Assembly: GCF_000178455.1 (NCBI RefSeq)
Contig: NZ_ADNU01000048.1
Span: forward strand, 21,493-85,492
Reading direction: 5' to 3'
Source of the DNA: Brevibacterium mcbrellneri ATCC 49030
Lineage (GTDB): Bacteria; Actinomycetota; Actinomycetes; Actinomycetales; Brevibacteriaceae
Length of the DNA stretch: 64,000 nt
Numbering within the stretch: the first letter of the stretch is position 1; every line of letters starts with the position of its first letter. The translations under genes and the position numbers were made by a program. The notes under the pieces are model-generated. The model made no database searches, had not been told where the DNA came from, and worked only from the letters and a program-made list of their open reading frames with translations. Positions 43,661 through 53,653 of this stretch are shown here, piece by piece.

Positions 43661-44504
43661 CTTCAACGCCTGCGTGGCAGGGTCGCCCATCGCGCACTCC
43701 AAATCACCGGACCTGCACACGGCAGCACTCGCTGTACTAGGCATCCCAGGTCAGTACGGCTCGGTTGAACTCACAGAAAACCAACTAGCCGGCCACATCG
43801 ACGCCCACCCCGAACTCGTGGGCATGTCGTGCACCATGCCACTTAAAACCACCCTGGCCCACCTTGCCCACGAACGAAACTGGAACATCGACCCCACCGT
43901 GACCGCCACCCGGGTCGCCAACACGTTCGTCAACACCCCCACGCCATCCGTCTACAACACCGACGTCGCTGGAATCGTAGGTGCCCTGCGAACCTCTGCC
44001 ACCTCGGCGGCCATTGTGGGGTCCGGCGCAACCGCAACCAGCGCGCTGGTAGCGCTGAAAGAACTGGGCACCACGTCCGTGGACATTTACGCGCGCAACC
44101 AACAGACCCGCGCCGACCTTGCCCAACTCGCCCAATCACTGGGAATGGACGCCGCTCACGCTGGCCTGGAGAGCATCAACTGGGACCACGACGTCATCGT
44201 GAGCACCCTGCCCACCGGCGTGGACCTGGACGTTCCCAAGCGCCTCACCGCCACCGTGTTAGACGTCGCGTACGCACACGGCTCAGTGGGGGAGAAGGCT
44301 AGGGACGCCGGCGCCGAGGTGATCTCCGGCCTGGCAATGTTAGTGGAGCAGGCTGTGGCCCAGTTCATTCACTTTGTGGCTGTCACGGGGAGGTCGCTCA
44401 CCTCGGAAGAGGTTCAACGGGTTACCGTTGCCATGTACGGAGCCGTCCACTTGACCCCGCCAATCACCCCACCGAAAGGAGGCTCATGGAGTCCATCTCA
44501 TTAG
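43653..44504 (+). CDS. aroE: Shikimate dehydrogenase
   Basis: The 283 aa enzyme catalyses NADPH-dependent reduction of 3-dehydroshikimate. It has the substrate-binding SPIAHSKSPDLH near residue 10, the catalytic Lys in CTMPLKTTL (family MPxK), a nucleotide-binding SAAIVGSGATATSAL, and the C-terminal GLAMLVEQAVAQF. Length and motifs are normal. The second pattern residue after VG is Ser (GSGATA), which is tolerated. The last 19 bp overlap the prepilin peptidase gene. It opens the shikimate block that continues with aroC, aroK and aroB. Confidence 0.93.
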   Translation: MVNFNACVAGSPIAHSKSPDLHTAALAVLGIPGQYGSVELTENQLAGHIDAHPELVGMSCTMPLKTTLAHLAHERNWNIDPTVTATRVANTFVNTPTPSVYNTDVAGIVGALRTSATSAAIVGSGATATSALVALKELGTTSVDIYARNQQTRADLAQLAQSLGMDAAHAGLESINWDHDVIVSTLPTGVDLDVPKRLTATVLDVAYAHGSVGEKARDAGAEVISGLAMLVEQAVAQFIHFVAVTGRSLTSEEVQRVTVAMYGAVHLTPPITPPKGGSWSPSH

Positions 44505-45238
44505 TCGCAGGACTGTCCCTTGCGGTGGGAGCAGCGATCGCCATATCCGTCATCATCTGGATCATTTTCCCCACACTCATTAACGACGAAGCAGGCCTTC
44601 GCTTATTGCGTGGCCTGCGCACCGACAACCGCCCCGTATGGCTTGTGTCCTTCGTCATGACGGCAACAGGGCTGGTACTCGCCTGGATTTCCGGGTTCTT
44701 CCTGCCCCTTTTCATGTCTCGTACCTACGCCGACATTCCCATCATCATCGCCCTGGGCGCCTTCGCAGGAGCAACCGCGTGGCTGTTCTGGATCGACAGC
44801 ATCCTCCACCGCCTACCCAATCTGATCGTGCTACCCGTCACGGGGCTCATGATCATGGCGTATCTGGTGTCCATGGTGCTAGGTGTCACCAGCAAGCAGT
44901 CGGCCTTTGACCAGCTGTGGGCACGCGGAGCAACCCCGGCACTAGCAGGACTCGCCGGGGCCGGAATCACCGTGGTCATCTTTGCGATCGTCTACCTGTT
45001 TGGCCTTGCCCTGGGCAAAGAAACCCTGGGTCTAGGCGATGTGAAACTCGCAATCCCCGTAGGAATGGTCGCCGGAACAGCGAGCCAATGGGGACTAATA
45101 GTGGCGCTTGTCATCATGAACCTGTCAGCCCTGGTGTACTTCCTCATGCACTTAGGTAAACGCCGCAACGTTGCGTTTGGGCCACACATGCTCATTGGTG
45201 CGTGGACCGCAGCGTTGATCACACCGCTCATTCTGTAG
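44486..45238 (+). CDS. A24-family prepilin peptidase (no methyltransferase domain)
   Basis: The 250 aa polytopic protein has about seven hydrophobic helices. Both catalytic aspartates of the A24 family are visible, in FWIDSILHRLPN and GLGDVKLAIPVG. The N-terminal zinc/methyltransferase domain of Gram-negative PilD is absent, as is usual in Actinobacteria. It would process type IV/Tad-type prepilins at the membrane; no pilin genes are in the window. The ATG has AAAGGAGG about 6 bases upstream. The gene sits inside the aro block, a common actinobacterial arrangement. Confidence 0.9.
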   Translation: MESISLVAGLSLAVGAAIAISVIIWIIFPTLINDEAGLRLLRGLRTDNRPVWLVSFVMTATGLVLAWISGFFLPLFMSRTYADIPIIIALGAFAGATAWLFWIDSILHRLPNLIVLPVTGLMIMAYLVSMVLGVTSKQSAFDQLWARGATPALAGLAGAGITVVIFAIVYLFGLALGKETLGLGDVKLAIPVGMVAGTASQWGLIVALVIMNLSALVYFLMHLGKRRNVAFGPHMLIGAWTAALITPLIL

Positions 45239-45248
45239 AGTTAGTTAA

Positions 45249-46436
45249 ATGTTGAGATGGCTGACCGCAGGTGAATCGCACGGCGAAGCGTTAGTTGGAA
45301 TCCTCGAAGGACTCCCCGCGCACGTCGACGTCACCACAGAAGATATTTCCCGCGCACTCGCGCGCCGCCGCCTGGGCTACGGCCGAGGCGCCCGCATGAA
45401 GTTCGAAGCCGACGAAGTCCGCCTCCTCGGGGGCGTACGACACGGTAAAACCCTGGGCGGACCCGTAGCAATCGAAGTGGGCAACACCGAATGGCCCAAA
45501 TGGGAAACCGTCATGAGCCCCAACCCCGTCGACCCCGACGAGCTGGAAGGGCAGGCCCGGGCCGCTAAGCTGACGCGACCTCGGCCGGGACACGCCGACT
45601 TGGTTGGCATGATGAAGTACGACTGGGACGAAGCCCGCCCTATTCTTGAACGTGCCTCCGCCCGTGAAACCGCAACCCGGGTTGCTCTGGGAGCTGTCGC
45701 AAGTCAGTTCCTCAAAGCACTCGACATTGAGATCGTGTCCCACACCGTGGCTATTGGTCCGGTAGAAGGCGGACGCGACCTGGCACGTCCCACCGCCGCT
45801 GACGTGGATCAGCTGGACGCTGACCCGTTGCGCTGTTTCGATCCGGCGCTCTCGCAACGGATGGTCGCCGAGGTGGAAGACGCCAAAAAGGCCGGCGACA
45901 CCTTGGGTGGGGTAGTAGAAGTCATTGTGTACGGCACGTTCCCCGGTTTGGGATCGCACGTGACCGGCGACCGCCGTTTGGAATCCCGTCTAGCTGCTTC
46001 ACTCATGGGAATCCAGGCGATCAAGGGTGTAGAAATCGGTGACGGTTTTGAAACCGCGCGCCGCCGTGGCTCCGTGGCCCATGACGAGATCGACGCTGAA
46101 AACGGCGTGAAGCGTCTGACCAACCGCGCCGGAGGTATCGAAGGTGGCATGACCACCGGCGAACCCATCATCGTGCGCGCCGCCATGAAGCCCATTTCCA
46201 CCGTGCCCCGCGCCCTGTCCACAGTGGACGTGGCAACCCAAGAACCCGCCAAAGCACACCACCAGCGTTCCGATGTTTGTGCGGTACCCGCAGCCGGTGT
46301 GGTCGCTGAAGCCATGGTCGCCTTGGAACTTGCCCAGGCAGTGCTGGAGAAGTGCGGCGGGGACTCGGTTGACGAAGTCAAACGCAACCGCGACGCCTAC
46401 CTCAGCCACATCGATCCGTTCTTGTTAGGCCAATGA
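45249..46436 (+). CDS. aroC: Chorismate synthase
   Basis: This 395 aa enzyme converts EPSP to chorismate using reduced FMN. Signatures seen are [23 protein letters not shown] at the start, [40 protein letters not shown] and [20 protein letters not shown]. It appears complete. The next gene, aroK, starts within its stop codon (ATGA), consistent with coupled translation. Confidence 0.97.
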   Translation: MLRWLTAGESHGEALVGILEGLPAHVDVTTEDISRALARRRLGYGRGARMKFEADEVRLLGGVRHGKTLGGPVAIEVGNTEWPKWETVMSPNPVDPDELEGQARAAKLTRPRPGHADLVGMMKYDWDEARPILERASARETATRVALGAVASQFLKALDIEIVSHTVAIGPVEGGRDLARPTAADVDQLDADPLRCFDPALSQRMVAEVEDAKKAGDTLGGVVEVIVYGTFPGLGSHVTGDRRLESRLAASLMGIQAIKGVEIGDGFETARRRGSVAHDEIDAENGVKRLTNRAGGIEGGMTTGEPIIVRAAMKPISTVPRALSTVDVATQEPAKAHHQRSDVCAVPAAGVVAEAMVALELAQAVLEKCGGDSVDEVKRNRDAYLSHIDPFLLGQ

Positions 46437-47056
46437 GTGTAGAACCCGTCCCGAGGCCAGCACCACCACTCAACCCAGTGCCGGCCGCGGGCGCACGGAT
46501 CGCGCTCATTGGTCCACCGGCAGCGGGGAAGTCCACAATTGGACGGTTGCTCGCTGAACGCCTGGATATTCCATTGCGCGACACCGACGCCCGTATCGTT
46601 GCAGAGCACGGAGATATTCAGCAGATTTTTGCGTCCCGAGGTGAAGCCCGGTTTCGTGAAATCGAGCGCGAGGTTGTGCGCAAGTCCCTGCGCGAACTGC
46701 TGGATCGTCCCGGTGTGGTGTCCCTGGGTGGGGGAGCGATCCTCAACCCCGGAACCCGCGCGCAACTCAAGCACCCTGCCATTAAAGTCATCACCATCAT
46801 GATTGATGCCGAGGTGGCGAGGGTACGACTTGGAGGCTCCCGGCGTCCGCTTTTGGATGACGACGAAGACCCCGTGGCCGCGTGGCAAGCTCTGGTGGAC
46901 GAACGGCAGCCACTGTATGAGTCCGTGTCGACCGCAACCGTGAGTGCGTCGAACGAACCGCCCTCAACCGTGGTCAACCGGGTTGTGGACGTGCTCACTA
47001 AACTGCAACGTGAAGAAGAATACGCACGCTTTGATCAGGAGGAGACCATTGACTGA
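46433..47056 (+). CDS. aroK: Shikimate kinase
   Basis: The 207 aa P-loop kinase phosphorylates shikimate. Walker A is [18 protein letters not shown] (near 24-40), the substrate-binding residues lie in [38 protein letters not shown] is present, and the lid contains [12 protein letters not shown] Pro-rich N-terminal tail of about 20 residues precedes the core. The ATG overlaps the aroC stop by 4 bp, and the end overlaps aroB by 8 bp. Confidence 0.95.
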   Translation: MSVEPVPRPAPPLNPVPAAGARIALIGPPAAGKSTIGRLLAERLDIPLRDTDARIVAEHGDIQQIFASRGEARFREIEREVVRKSLRELLDRPGVVSLGGGAILNPGTRAQLKHPAIKVITIMIDAEVARVRLGGSRRPLLDDDEDPVAAWQALVDERQPLYESVSTATVSASNEPPSTVVNRVVDVLTKLQREEEYARFDQEETID

Positions 47057-48143
47057 AATCCGCGTGACCGGCGGAGGCGACTACCCCGTCATCGTAGGAT
47101 CGAAGCTCCTGGGCAAACTGCCCCAACTGTTAGGCCCTAGCGTCCAACGCGTCCTGGTGATCTACCCACGCGCACTGCGCACTACAGGTGAACTTGTACG
47201 CGAAGACCTGGCTTCCACCGGACTTGAAGCGATCGCCGCTGAAATTCCTGACGCAGAAGAAGCAAAACACATCCGAGTTGCCGAATTCTGCTGGCAGATC
47301 CTAGGCCAGTCCGACTTCACCCGCTCTGACGCGATCGTGGCCGTGGGCGGGGGAGCCATCACTGACCTAGCCGGGTTCGTAGCAGCTACGTGGCTGCGGG
47401 GCATCAAATTTGTCAACATTCCCACTACCTTCTTGGGCATGGTCGACGCTGCTGTTGGTGGCAAAACCGGGATCAACACGGCAGAAGGCAAAAACTTGGT
47501 GGGTGCCTTCCACTCACCAGCCGGAGTTCTCGCCGACACCGACACGCTGGCAACCTTGCCTGAGAACGAACTGTTCACCGGCATGGCTGAATCCGTCAAA
47601 TGCGGGTTTATTGCTGACCCCACAATCCTCGATCTCATCGAAAACACGCCCAAGGACGTTCTGGCCAACCACGAATCACCCGAACTGCGCCAGATCATCG
47701 AACGCACAATTGAGGTCAAAGCCCGCGTGGTCTCCGGTGACTTCAAGGAATCCGGCACCCGCGAAATCCTCAACTACGGCCACACTCTGGGCCACGCAAT
47801 CGAACGCAATGAACGCTACCAGTGGCGCCACGGAGCTGCTGTGGCCGTGGGCATGATGTTCGCAGCTGAACTGGGAGTGATGCTCAAGAACCTTCCCGCC
47901 GAGGTGGTGGACCGCCACCGCGCAATCTTGGAACACCTCGGCCTGCCCACCGGCTACCGTTCCGACCGCTGGCCGCAACTGCTCGACACCATGAAGCGGG
48001 ACAAAAAGGCCCGCGGGAACCTCATGCGCTTTGTGGTTCTGCGTGACATCGCACAACCAGTTGTGGTGGAAGTTCCCGACACCTCGCTGCTGTACACCGC
48101 GTACCAGGCTGTTGGAGTCGACTCACCTGTGCGCACAATTTAG
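47049..48143 (+). CDS. aroB: 3-dehydroquinate synthase
   Basis: The 364 aa enzyme makes 3-dehydroquinate from DAHP using NAD and a metal ion. Features include [25 protein letters not shown] (NAD-binding), [21 protein letters not shown], the metal-ligand Glu in [10 protein letters not shown] and the His ligands in [12 protein letters not shown] chose the TTG at 47049 because AGGAGGAG lies about 5 bases upstream and the protein then begins LTEIRVTGG; the frame extends to 46944 inside aroK without family-like sequence. It is the last gene of the aroC-aroK-aroB unit. Confidence 0.96.
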   Translation: MTEIRVTGGGDYPVIVGSKLLGKLPQLLGPSVQRVLVIYPRALRTTGELVREDLASTGLEAIAAEIPDAEEAKHIRVAEFCWQILGQSDFTRSDAIVAVGGGAITDLAGFVAATWLRGIKFVNIPTTFLGMVDAAVGGKTGINTAEGKNLVGAFHSPAGVLADTDTLATLPENELFTGMAESVKCGFIADPTILDLIENTPKDVLANHESPELRQIIERTIEVKARVVSGDFKESGTREILNYGHTLGHAIERNERYQWRHGAAVAVGMMFAAELGVMLKNLPAEVVDRHRAILEHLGLPTGYRSDRWPQLLDTMKRDKKARGNLMRFVVLRDIAQPVVVEVPDTSLLYTAYQAVGVDSPVRTI

Positions 48144-48152
48144 ACCACCTGT

Positions 48153-48180
48153 TACAATCTTCTGGGCGCATGGGCCCAGA
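48153..48180 (+). promoter_or_regulatory. -10 box and leader hairpin before efp
   Basis: TACAAT at 48153-48158 is a good -10 match. A perfect 7 bp hairpin follows: TCTGGGC at 48161-48167, GCCCAGA at 48174-48180, 19 bp before the efp start. There is no T-tract, so it is more likely a leader structure or operator than an aroB terminator. Confidence 0.35.
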
Positions 48181-48199
48181 CATCTATGAAAGGAATCGC

Positions 48200-48763
48200 G
48201 TGGCAACCACCAACGATCTGAAGAACGGCATGGTTCTCAAGCTCGACAACGAACTCTGGCAGGTTGTTGAATTCCTGCACGTGAAGCCAGGAAAAGGCCC
48301 GGCTTTTGTGCGCACCAAGATCAAAAACGTGCTGTCCGGCAAAATCGTGGACCGCACCTTCAACGCCGGCACCAAAGTTGAGACCGCAAACGTGGACCGC
48401 CGCGACATGCAGTATCTGTACCACGACGGTTCCGACTACATCTTCATGGACGAACAGGACTATGACCAGGTCCCACTGTCTGAAGCCCTGGTTGGTGACG
48501 CAGCGAACTTCATGCTCGAAAACCAGAGCGTCCAGGTGGCCTTCCACGAAGGCAACCCGCTTTACATCGAACTGCCCGCCGCGGTGGAACTCACCATCAG
48601 CCACACCGAACCTGGCCTGCAGGGTGACCGCTCCAGCGGTGGAACCAAGCCTGCGACCGTCGAAACCGGTTACGAAATTCAGGTGCCACTGTTCCTCGAA
48701 ACCGGCACTCGGGTTCGCGTAGACACCCGTACGGGAGATTACCTGGGGCGCGTCAAAGAGTGA
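48200..48763 (+). CDS. efp: Translation elongation factor P
   Basis: This 187 aa EF-P rescues ribosomes stalled at polyproline. It has the three-domain pattern: KOW-like start ([42 protein letters not shown]), OB domain 2 and the C-terminal signature [31 protein letters not shown]. The tip of domain I reads KPGKGPAF, with Lys at the modified position. I chose the GTG at 48200 because GAAAGGAA lies about 6 bases upstream. nusB starts 4 bp before its end. Confidence 0.96.
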   Translation: MATTNDLKNGMVLKLDNELWQVVEFLHVKPGKGPAFVRTKIKNVLSGKIVDRTFNAGTKVETANVDRRDMQYLYHDGSDYIFMDEQDYDQVPLSEALVGDAANFMLENQSVQVAFHEGNPLYIELPAAVELTISHTEPGLQGDRSSGGTKPATVETGYEIQVPLFLETGTRVRVDTRTGDYLGRVKE

Positions 48764-49164
48764 GCGCCCGGTATCGAGCACGCCGCAGGGCACTCGAACT
48801 CCTTTTTGAAGCCGAAGCTCGGAACCTCCCTGAAGCGGAACTCATCAAGCTTCGCGAAAACGACGAAGAGTACCCCCTGCGGCCCTACTCGCGTGAAATC
48901 GTTGACGGAGTGGTCACCCACCGCGCGCAACTGGACGAACTCATCTCCACCTACGCGCACGGTTGGACCTTAGAGAGAATGCCACGGGTCGACCGCGCTG
49001 TTCTGCGGATCGGCCTGTGGGAAATTCTCTACAACGACGAAGTCGACGACCCCGTGGCGATCGACGAAGCCGTCACCCTGGCCAAGGAATACTCAACCGA
49101 CGATTCGCCAGCTTTTGTCAACGCTCTGTTGGACAGGATCAGCAAACTTAAAGACACGCTTTAG
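48760..49164 (+). CDS. nusB: Transcription antitermination factor NusB
   Basis: The 134 aa all-helical RNA-binding protein takes part in the antitermination complex on rRNA operons. Visible are the start [18 protein letters not shown], the segment [22 protein letters not shown] and [26 protein letters not shown], all diagnostic. The GTG start overlaps the efp stop (GTGA). The pyr operon follows after 59 bp. Confidence 0.95.
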   Translation: MSARYRARRRALELLFEAEARNLPEAELIKLRENDEEYPLRPYSREIVDGVVTHRAQLDELISTYAHGWTLERMPRVDRAVLRIGLWEILYNDEVDDPVAIDEAVTLAKEYSTDDSPAFVNALLDRISKLKDTL

Positions 49165-49196
49165 GTATGCTTGTCATGAAACCACCTTTAACCACC

Positions 49197-49765
<569 letters not shown>

Positions 49766-49766
<1 letters not shown>

Positions 49767-50734
49767 TGAAGCACCTGCTGTCGACAAAAGACCTGTCACG
49801 TGACGACGCCGTTGAACTGCTCGACATTGCAGAAGAAATGACCCAGGTGTCCGCACGTGAAGTGAAAAAACTTCCCGTTCTGCGTGGGCGCACTGTGGTC
49901 AACCTCTTCTTTGAAGACTCCACGCGTACACGCATCTCGTTCGAAGCGGCTGCCAAGCGTCTGTCTGCCGATGTTCTGAATTTCTCTGCCAAAGGGTCGT
50001 CGGTGTCTAAAGGTGAAAGCCTGCAAGATACCATCCAAACCTTGGGCGCCATGGGTGCCGATGCGATCGTGGTGAGGCACCCAGGTTCGGGAACCCCGCA
50101 CCGGATTGCCACCTCGGGCTGGTTGCACGCCCCCGTTCTCAACGCCGGGGACGGCACCCACGAACACCCCACCCAGGCACTCCTGGACTCCTTCACGCTG
50201 CGCAGGGTCATGTCAGGGCAACCCGCCTCGGGACCGGCAGACGGCTGCCGCGGGCGCACACTCGAAGGCGCAACCGTAGCGATCGTGGGTGACGTGCTGC
50301 ACTCGCGTGTGGCCCGCTCCAACGTGCACCTGCTCAACACCTTGGGCGCGCGGGTAGTTCTGATTTCGCCACCCACGCTGTTGCCGTGGGGCGTAGAAAC
50401 CTGGCCGTGCGAAGTGAGCTACTCATTCGACGAAGCGATTGCTGACTACGACTTCGACGCCGTCATGATGCTGCGCGTACAACTCGAACGCATGCACCAA
50501 GCGTTCTTCCCCAACCCCCGCGAATACTCACGCATGTGGGGACTCACTCAGGAACGCTTGGGCGCCCTGGGTGACGACACCTGGATCATGCACCCCGGCC
50601 CCATGAACCGCGGATTCGAAATCTGTTCCGCGGCCGCTGACTCACCCCGCGCAGTCGTACTTAACCAAGTAGAAAACGGGGTCGCCGTACGCATGGCCGC
50701 CCTGTACCGCCTCCTCACCGGACAGGAAGGATAA
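49766..50734 (+). CDS. pyrB: Aspartate carbamoyltransferase catalytic subunit
   Basis: The 322 aa enzyme joins carbamoyl phosphate and aspartate, the committed step of pyrimidine synthesis. It carries the carbamoyl phosphate motif [19 protein letters not shown] (near 48-66), [35 protein letters not shown] and [12 protein letters not shown]. No regulatory pyrI gene is present, as in other Actinobacteria. The ATG at 49766 or the GTG at 49763 are both possible after GGAGG; the choice changes one residue. Confidence 0.97.
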
Positions 50735-50736
50735 CC

Positions 50737-52044
50737 GTGTCGATCCTCATCACATCAGTCAAACCCTACGGTGGTGAACCCACCGACATCGCAATCGACG
50801 GCGGGCGCATCGTTCCACACGTCGACAACCCGGACACCACGATCGACGGATCCGGCCTGATCGCCCTTCCCGGTCTGGTGGACCTGCACACGCACTTGCG
50901 TGAACCCGGCAAAGAAGACGCTGAAACCGTGCTCACCGGCTCGCAGTCGGCTGCCCGCGGTGGGTACACGTGCGTGCACGCGATGGCCAACACACAACCG
51001 GTAGCAGACAACGCTGGTGTCGTTGAGCAGGTGTGGAACCTGGGACGCCAAGCAGGCTACACCGAGGTCGTTCCCATTGGCGCTGTCACGGTCGGTCAAG
51101 AAGGTACCGCATTGGCAGAGCTCGGGGCTATGGCGTCTTCGGCTGCCGGGGTTCGGATCTTCTCCGATGACGGCATGTGCGTACACGACCCACTGCTCAT
51201 GCGCCGGGCGTTGGAATACGTCAAATCGTTCAACGGGATCATTGCGCAACACGCGCAAGAACCGCGCCTGACCGAAGGCGCGCAAATGAACGAAGGCGTG
51301 GTCAGTGCCGAACTGGGACTGCCCGGCTGGCCCGCAGTGGCTGAAGAAGCCATCATCGCCCGCGACATCCTGCTGGCTGAACACGTAGGCTCCCGCCTCC
51401 ACGTGTGCCACCTGTCCACCAAGGGTTCGGTAGAGCTTGTCCGCTGGGCCAAGTCACGGGGTGTGAACGTCACCGCCGAAGTCACCCCACACCACCTCAT
51501 GCTCACTGACGAGTTAGTCCGCTCCTACGACCCCGTCTACAAAGTGAACCCGCCACTGCGCACAGAAGCAGATGTAAAGGCGGTGCGCGACGGCCTAGCA
51601 GACGGAACGATCGACATTGTTGGAACGGACCACGCACCGCACACCGCCGAGCACAAGTGCGCAGAATGGACCGCCGCCGCAATGGGCATGGTGGGAATGG
51701 AAACAGCTCTTGCCATCGTCATCGAAGCCATGAAAGACCACGACTTCGACTGGCATGACGTAGCCCGCGTGATGAGCAGCAGGCCCGCTGAAATTTCTGG
51801 GCTCACTACGCATGGTTCTCTGGATACGGGTGCAGCCGCCAACATCGTGCTGATCGACCCAGCGGCTGATGTGACGATCGAACCGAACGACCACGCGACT
51901 CTGGGTCGCAACAACCCGTTCAAGGGCTTCAAGGTCGACACTCAAGTGGTCCACACCTTCCTGTACGGCGCCCACGTTGTACGAAACGGTGAACTCGCTG
52001 AACCACACCCAATCTCAGGGGGTGCCCACACGTGGATCGACTGA
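50737..52044 (+). CDS. pyrC: Dihydroorotase
   Basis: The 435 aa class I dihydroorotase (amidohydrolase fold, zinc) cyclises carbamoyl aspartate. It shows the metal site DLHTHLREPGKEDAETV, VCHLSTKGSVELV, the catalytic GTDHAPHTAEHK, and the substrate-binding NPPLRTEADV. The GTG start lies 2 bp after pyrB. Its end overlaps the next membrane-protein gene by 13 bp. Confidence 0.96.
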   Translation: MSILITSVKPYGGEPTDIAIDGGRIVPHVDNPDTTIDGSGLIALPGLVDLHTHLREPGKEDAETVLTGSQSAARGGYTCVHAMANTQPVADNAGVVEQVWNLGRQAGYTEVVPIGAVTVGQEGTALAELGAMASSAAGVRIFSDDGMCVHDPLLMRRALEYVKSFNGIIAQHAQEPRLTEGAQMNEGVVSAELGLPGWPAVAEEAIIARDILLAEHVGSRLHVCHLSTKGSVELVRWAKSRGVNVTAEVTPHHLMLTDELVRSYDPVYKVNPPLRTEADVKAVRDGLADGTIDIVGTDHAPHTAEHKCAEWTAAAMGMVGMETALAIVIEAMKDHDFDWHDVARVMSSRPAEISGLTTHGSLDTGAAANIVLIDPAADVTIEPNDHATLGRNNPFKGFKVDTQVVHTFLYGAHVVRNGELAEPHPISGGAHTWID

Positions 52045-52517
52045 TCCCAGTTCTCATTCTTCTCGCCGTTCTGGTTCTCCTGTTCTTCCTCATGTGGAAA
52101 GGCTGGAAGAACCGCCAGGCAAGCCAGACGAACATTCCCGAACCCCACAGGCCCACATGTGAACCGTCCGGGCCCGGATTCCAAGGCATGTACGTCGCCA
52201 CCACCTACGCAAGCAACCCCCTTGAACGGATCAACGTCCACCACCTCGGCGTGCGCACCAACGGGACCCTGCACATTGAGGACGACCGCGTTGTTTTCAT
52301 GCTCGACGGGATCGACGGAATTGAAATCCCGTTCACCGCGATTGACGAAGTCACAACAGCATCCGGGATGGTTGGCAAGTTCGTTGAAAAAGACGGCCTC
52401 GTGGTGATCGTATGGACCCTGGGCGACACCCAGGTCGCCACCGGGTTCCGACCACGCCTGGCCCACGCGCGCACAGAAATTCTAGAAAGTTTAGCCCTGA
52501 CAGAGAAGGTGAAATGA
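52032..52517 (+). CDS. Membrane-anchored PH-like protein of the pyr operon
   Basis: The 161 aa protein has one N-terminal membrane helix ([19 protein letters not shown], 4-22) and a cytoplasmic beta-rich domain ([27 protein letters not shown]... through [31 protein letters not shown]). A gene of this type sits between pyrC and carA in many Actinobacteria, including mycobacteria, and its function is unknown. The GTG start lies inside pyrC and the stop overlaps the carA ATG, so it is translationally coupled on both sides. It may tether or tune pyrimidine enzymes; that is speculation. Confidence 0.85.
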   Translation: MDRLIPVLILLAVLVLLFFLMWKGWKNRQASQTNIPEPHRPTCEPSGPGFQGMYVATTYASNPLERINVHHLGVRTNGTLHIEDDRVVFMLDGIDGIEIPFTAIDEVTTASGMVGKFVEKDGLVVIVWTLGDTQVATGFRPRLAHARTEILESLALTEKVK

Positions 52518-53644
52518 GCACTTTTGAACCTGCGGTCCTAGTCCTAGAAGACGGCACCGTCTACGAAGGCTCCGCATACGGTGCACGAGGAACAACCTTT
52601 GGCGAAGCGGTATTCGTCACCGCAATGACCGGATACCAAGAAACCCTCACCGACCCCTCGTACCACAAACAAGTGGTCATCCAGACGTTCCCTCACGTGG
52701 GCAACACCGGTGTCAACGACGAAGACGACGAATCGCGCGACTACTGGGTCGCAGGTTACGTCGTACGTGACGCCTCGCGCATCTCGTCGAACTGGCGCTC
52801 AACCGAAGACCTCGAAACCCGTTTGAAGCGACTCGGAATCGTGGGAATCTCGGATGTGGACACGCGTGCACTCACCCTGCGCCTCCGCGAAGAAGGATCC
52901 ATGCGCGTGGGCATCTTCTCAGGGGAAGAAGCCTCCACCGACCACGCAACACTGCTCGAACAGGTGAAAGCCCAACCCCGTATGGAAGGTTCGGCCCTGG
53001 CAGACGAGGTGAGCACCACCTCGGCCTACACCGTGGAACCCCAAGGCGAAAAGAAATACACCGTCGTCGCCTACGACCTGGGTATCAAGGGACGCTCACC
53101 CTTCCACCTGGCCGCCCGCGGAATGGAAGTTCACGTGGTGCCCGCAACCACCATGTTTGAAGAGCTCAAGTCCTACAACCCAGACGGCGTGTTCTTCTCC
53201 AACGGGCCAGGCGACCCAGCAACCGCAGACCACCAGGTAGAAGTACTTACCCGCGTTCTCGAAGAGAAAATCCCGTTCTTTGGCATCTGCTTCGGAAACC
53301 AGCTGCTGGCCCGCGCCCTGGGCTTCGAAACCTACAAACTGCGCTTCGGACACCGAGGCATCAACCAGCCAGTCCTGGACGTCGAGACCGGGCGGGTGGA
53401 AATCACCGCTCAAAACCACGGATTCGCCGTGGACGCACCCATTGGTGAACCTGTGAACGCGCCCAACGAGAAGTTCGGACGCGTGCAAGTGAGCCACATC
53501 GGCCTCAACGACAACGTGGTAGAAGGGCTCGCCTGCCTAGACATCCCAGCGTTTTCCGTACAGTTCCACCCGGAAGCCGCCGCGGGACCCCACGACTCAG
53601 AAAACCTTTTCGACCGGTTCGCTCGCATCATGAGCGAAGCTTAA
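52514..53644 (+). CDS. carA: Carbamoyl-phosphate synthase small (glutaminase) subunit
   Basis: The 376 aa subunit hydrolyses glutamine and passes ammonia to CarB. It has the N-terminal CPSase domain ([40 protein letters not shown]) and a class I GATase domain with nucleophile Cys in [16 protein letters not shown] (near 260) and the His-Glu pair in [15 protein letters not shown]. The ATG at 52514 overlaps the previous stop (ATGA). A longer open frame from 52412 is not family-like. Confidence 0.97.
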   Translation: MSTFEPAVLVLEDGTVYEGSAYGARGTTFGEAVFVTAMTGYQETLTDPSYHKQVVIQTFPHVGNTGVNDEDDESRDYWVAGYVVRDASRISSNWRSTEDLETRLKRLGIVGISDVDTRALTLRLREEGSMRVGIFSGEEASTDHATLLEQVKAQPRMEGSALADEVSTTSAYTVEPQGEKKYTVVAYDLGIKGRSPFHLAARGMEVHVVPATTMFEELKSYNPDGVFFSNGPGDPATADHQVEVLTRVLEEKIPFFGICFGNQLLARALGFETYKLRFGHRGINQPVLDVETGRVEITAQNHGFAVDAPIGEPVNAPNEKFGRVQVSHIGLNDNVVEGLACLDIPAFSVQFHPEAAAGPHDSENLFDRFARIMSEA

Positions 53645-53653
53645 GGAGGACCC

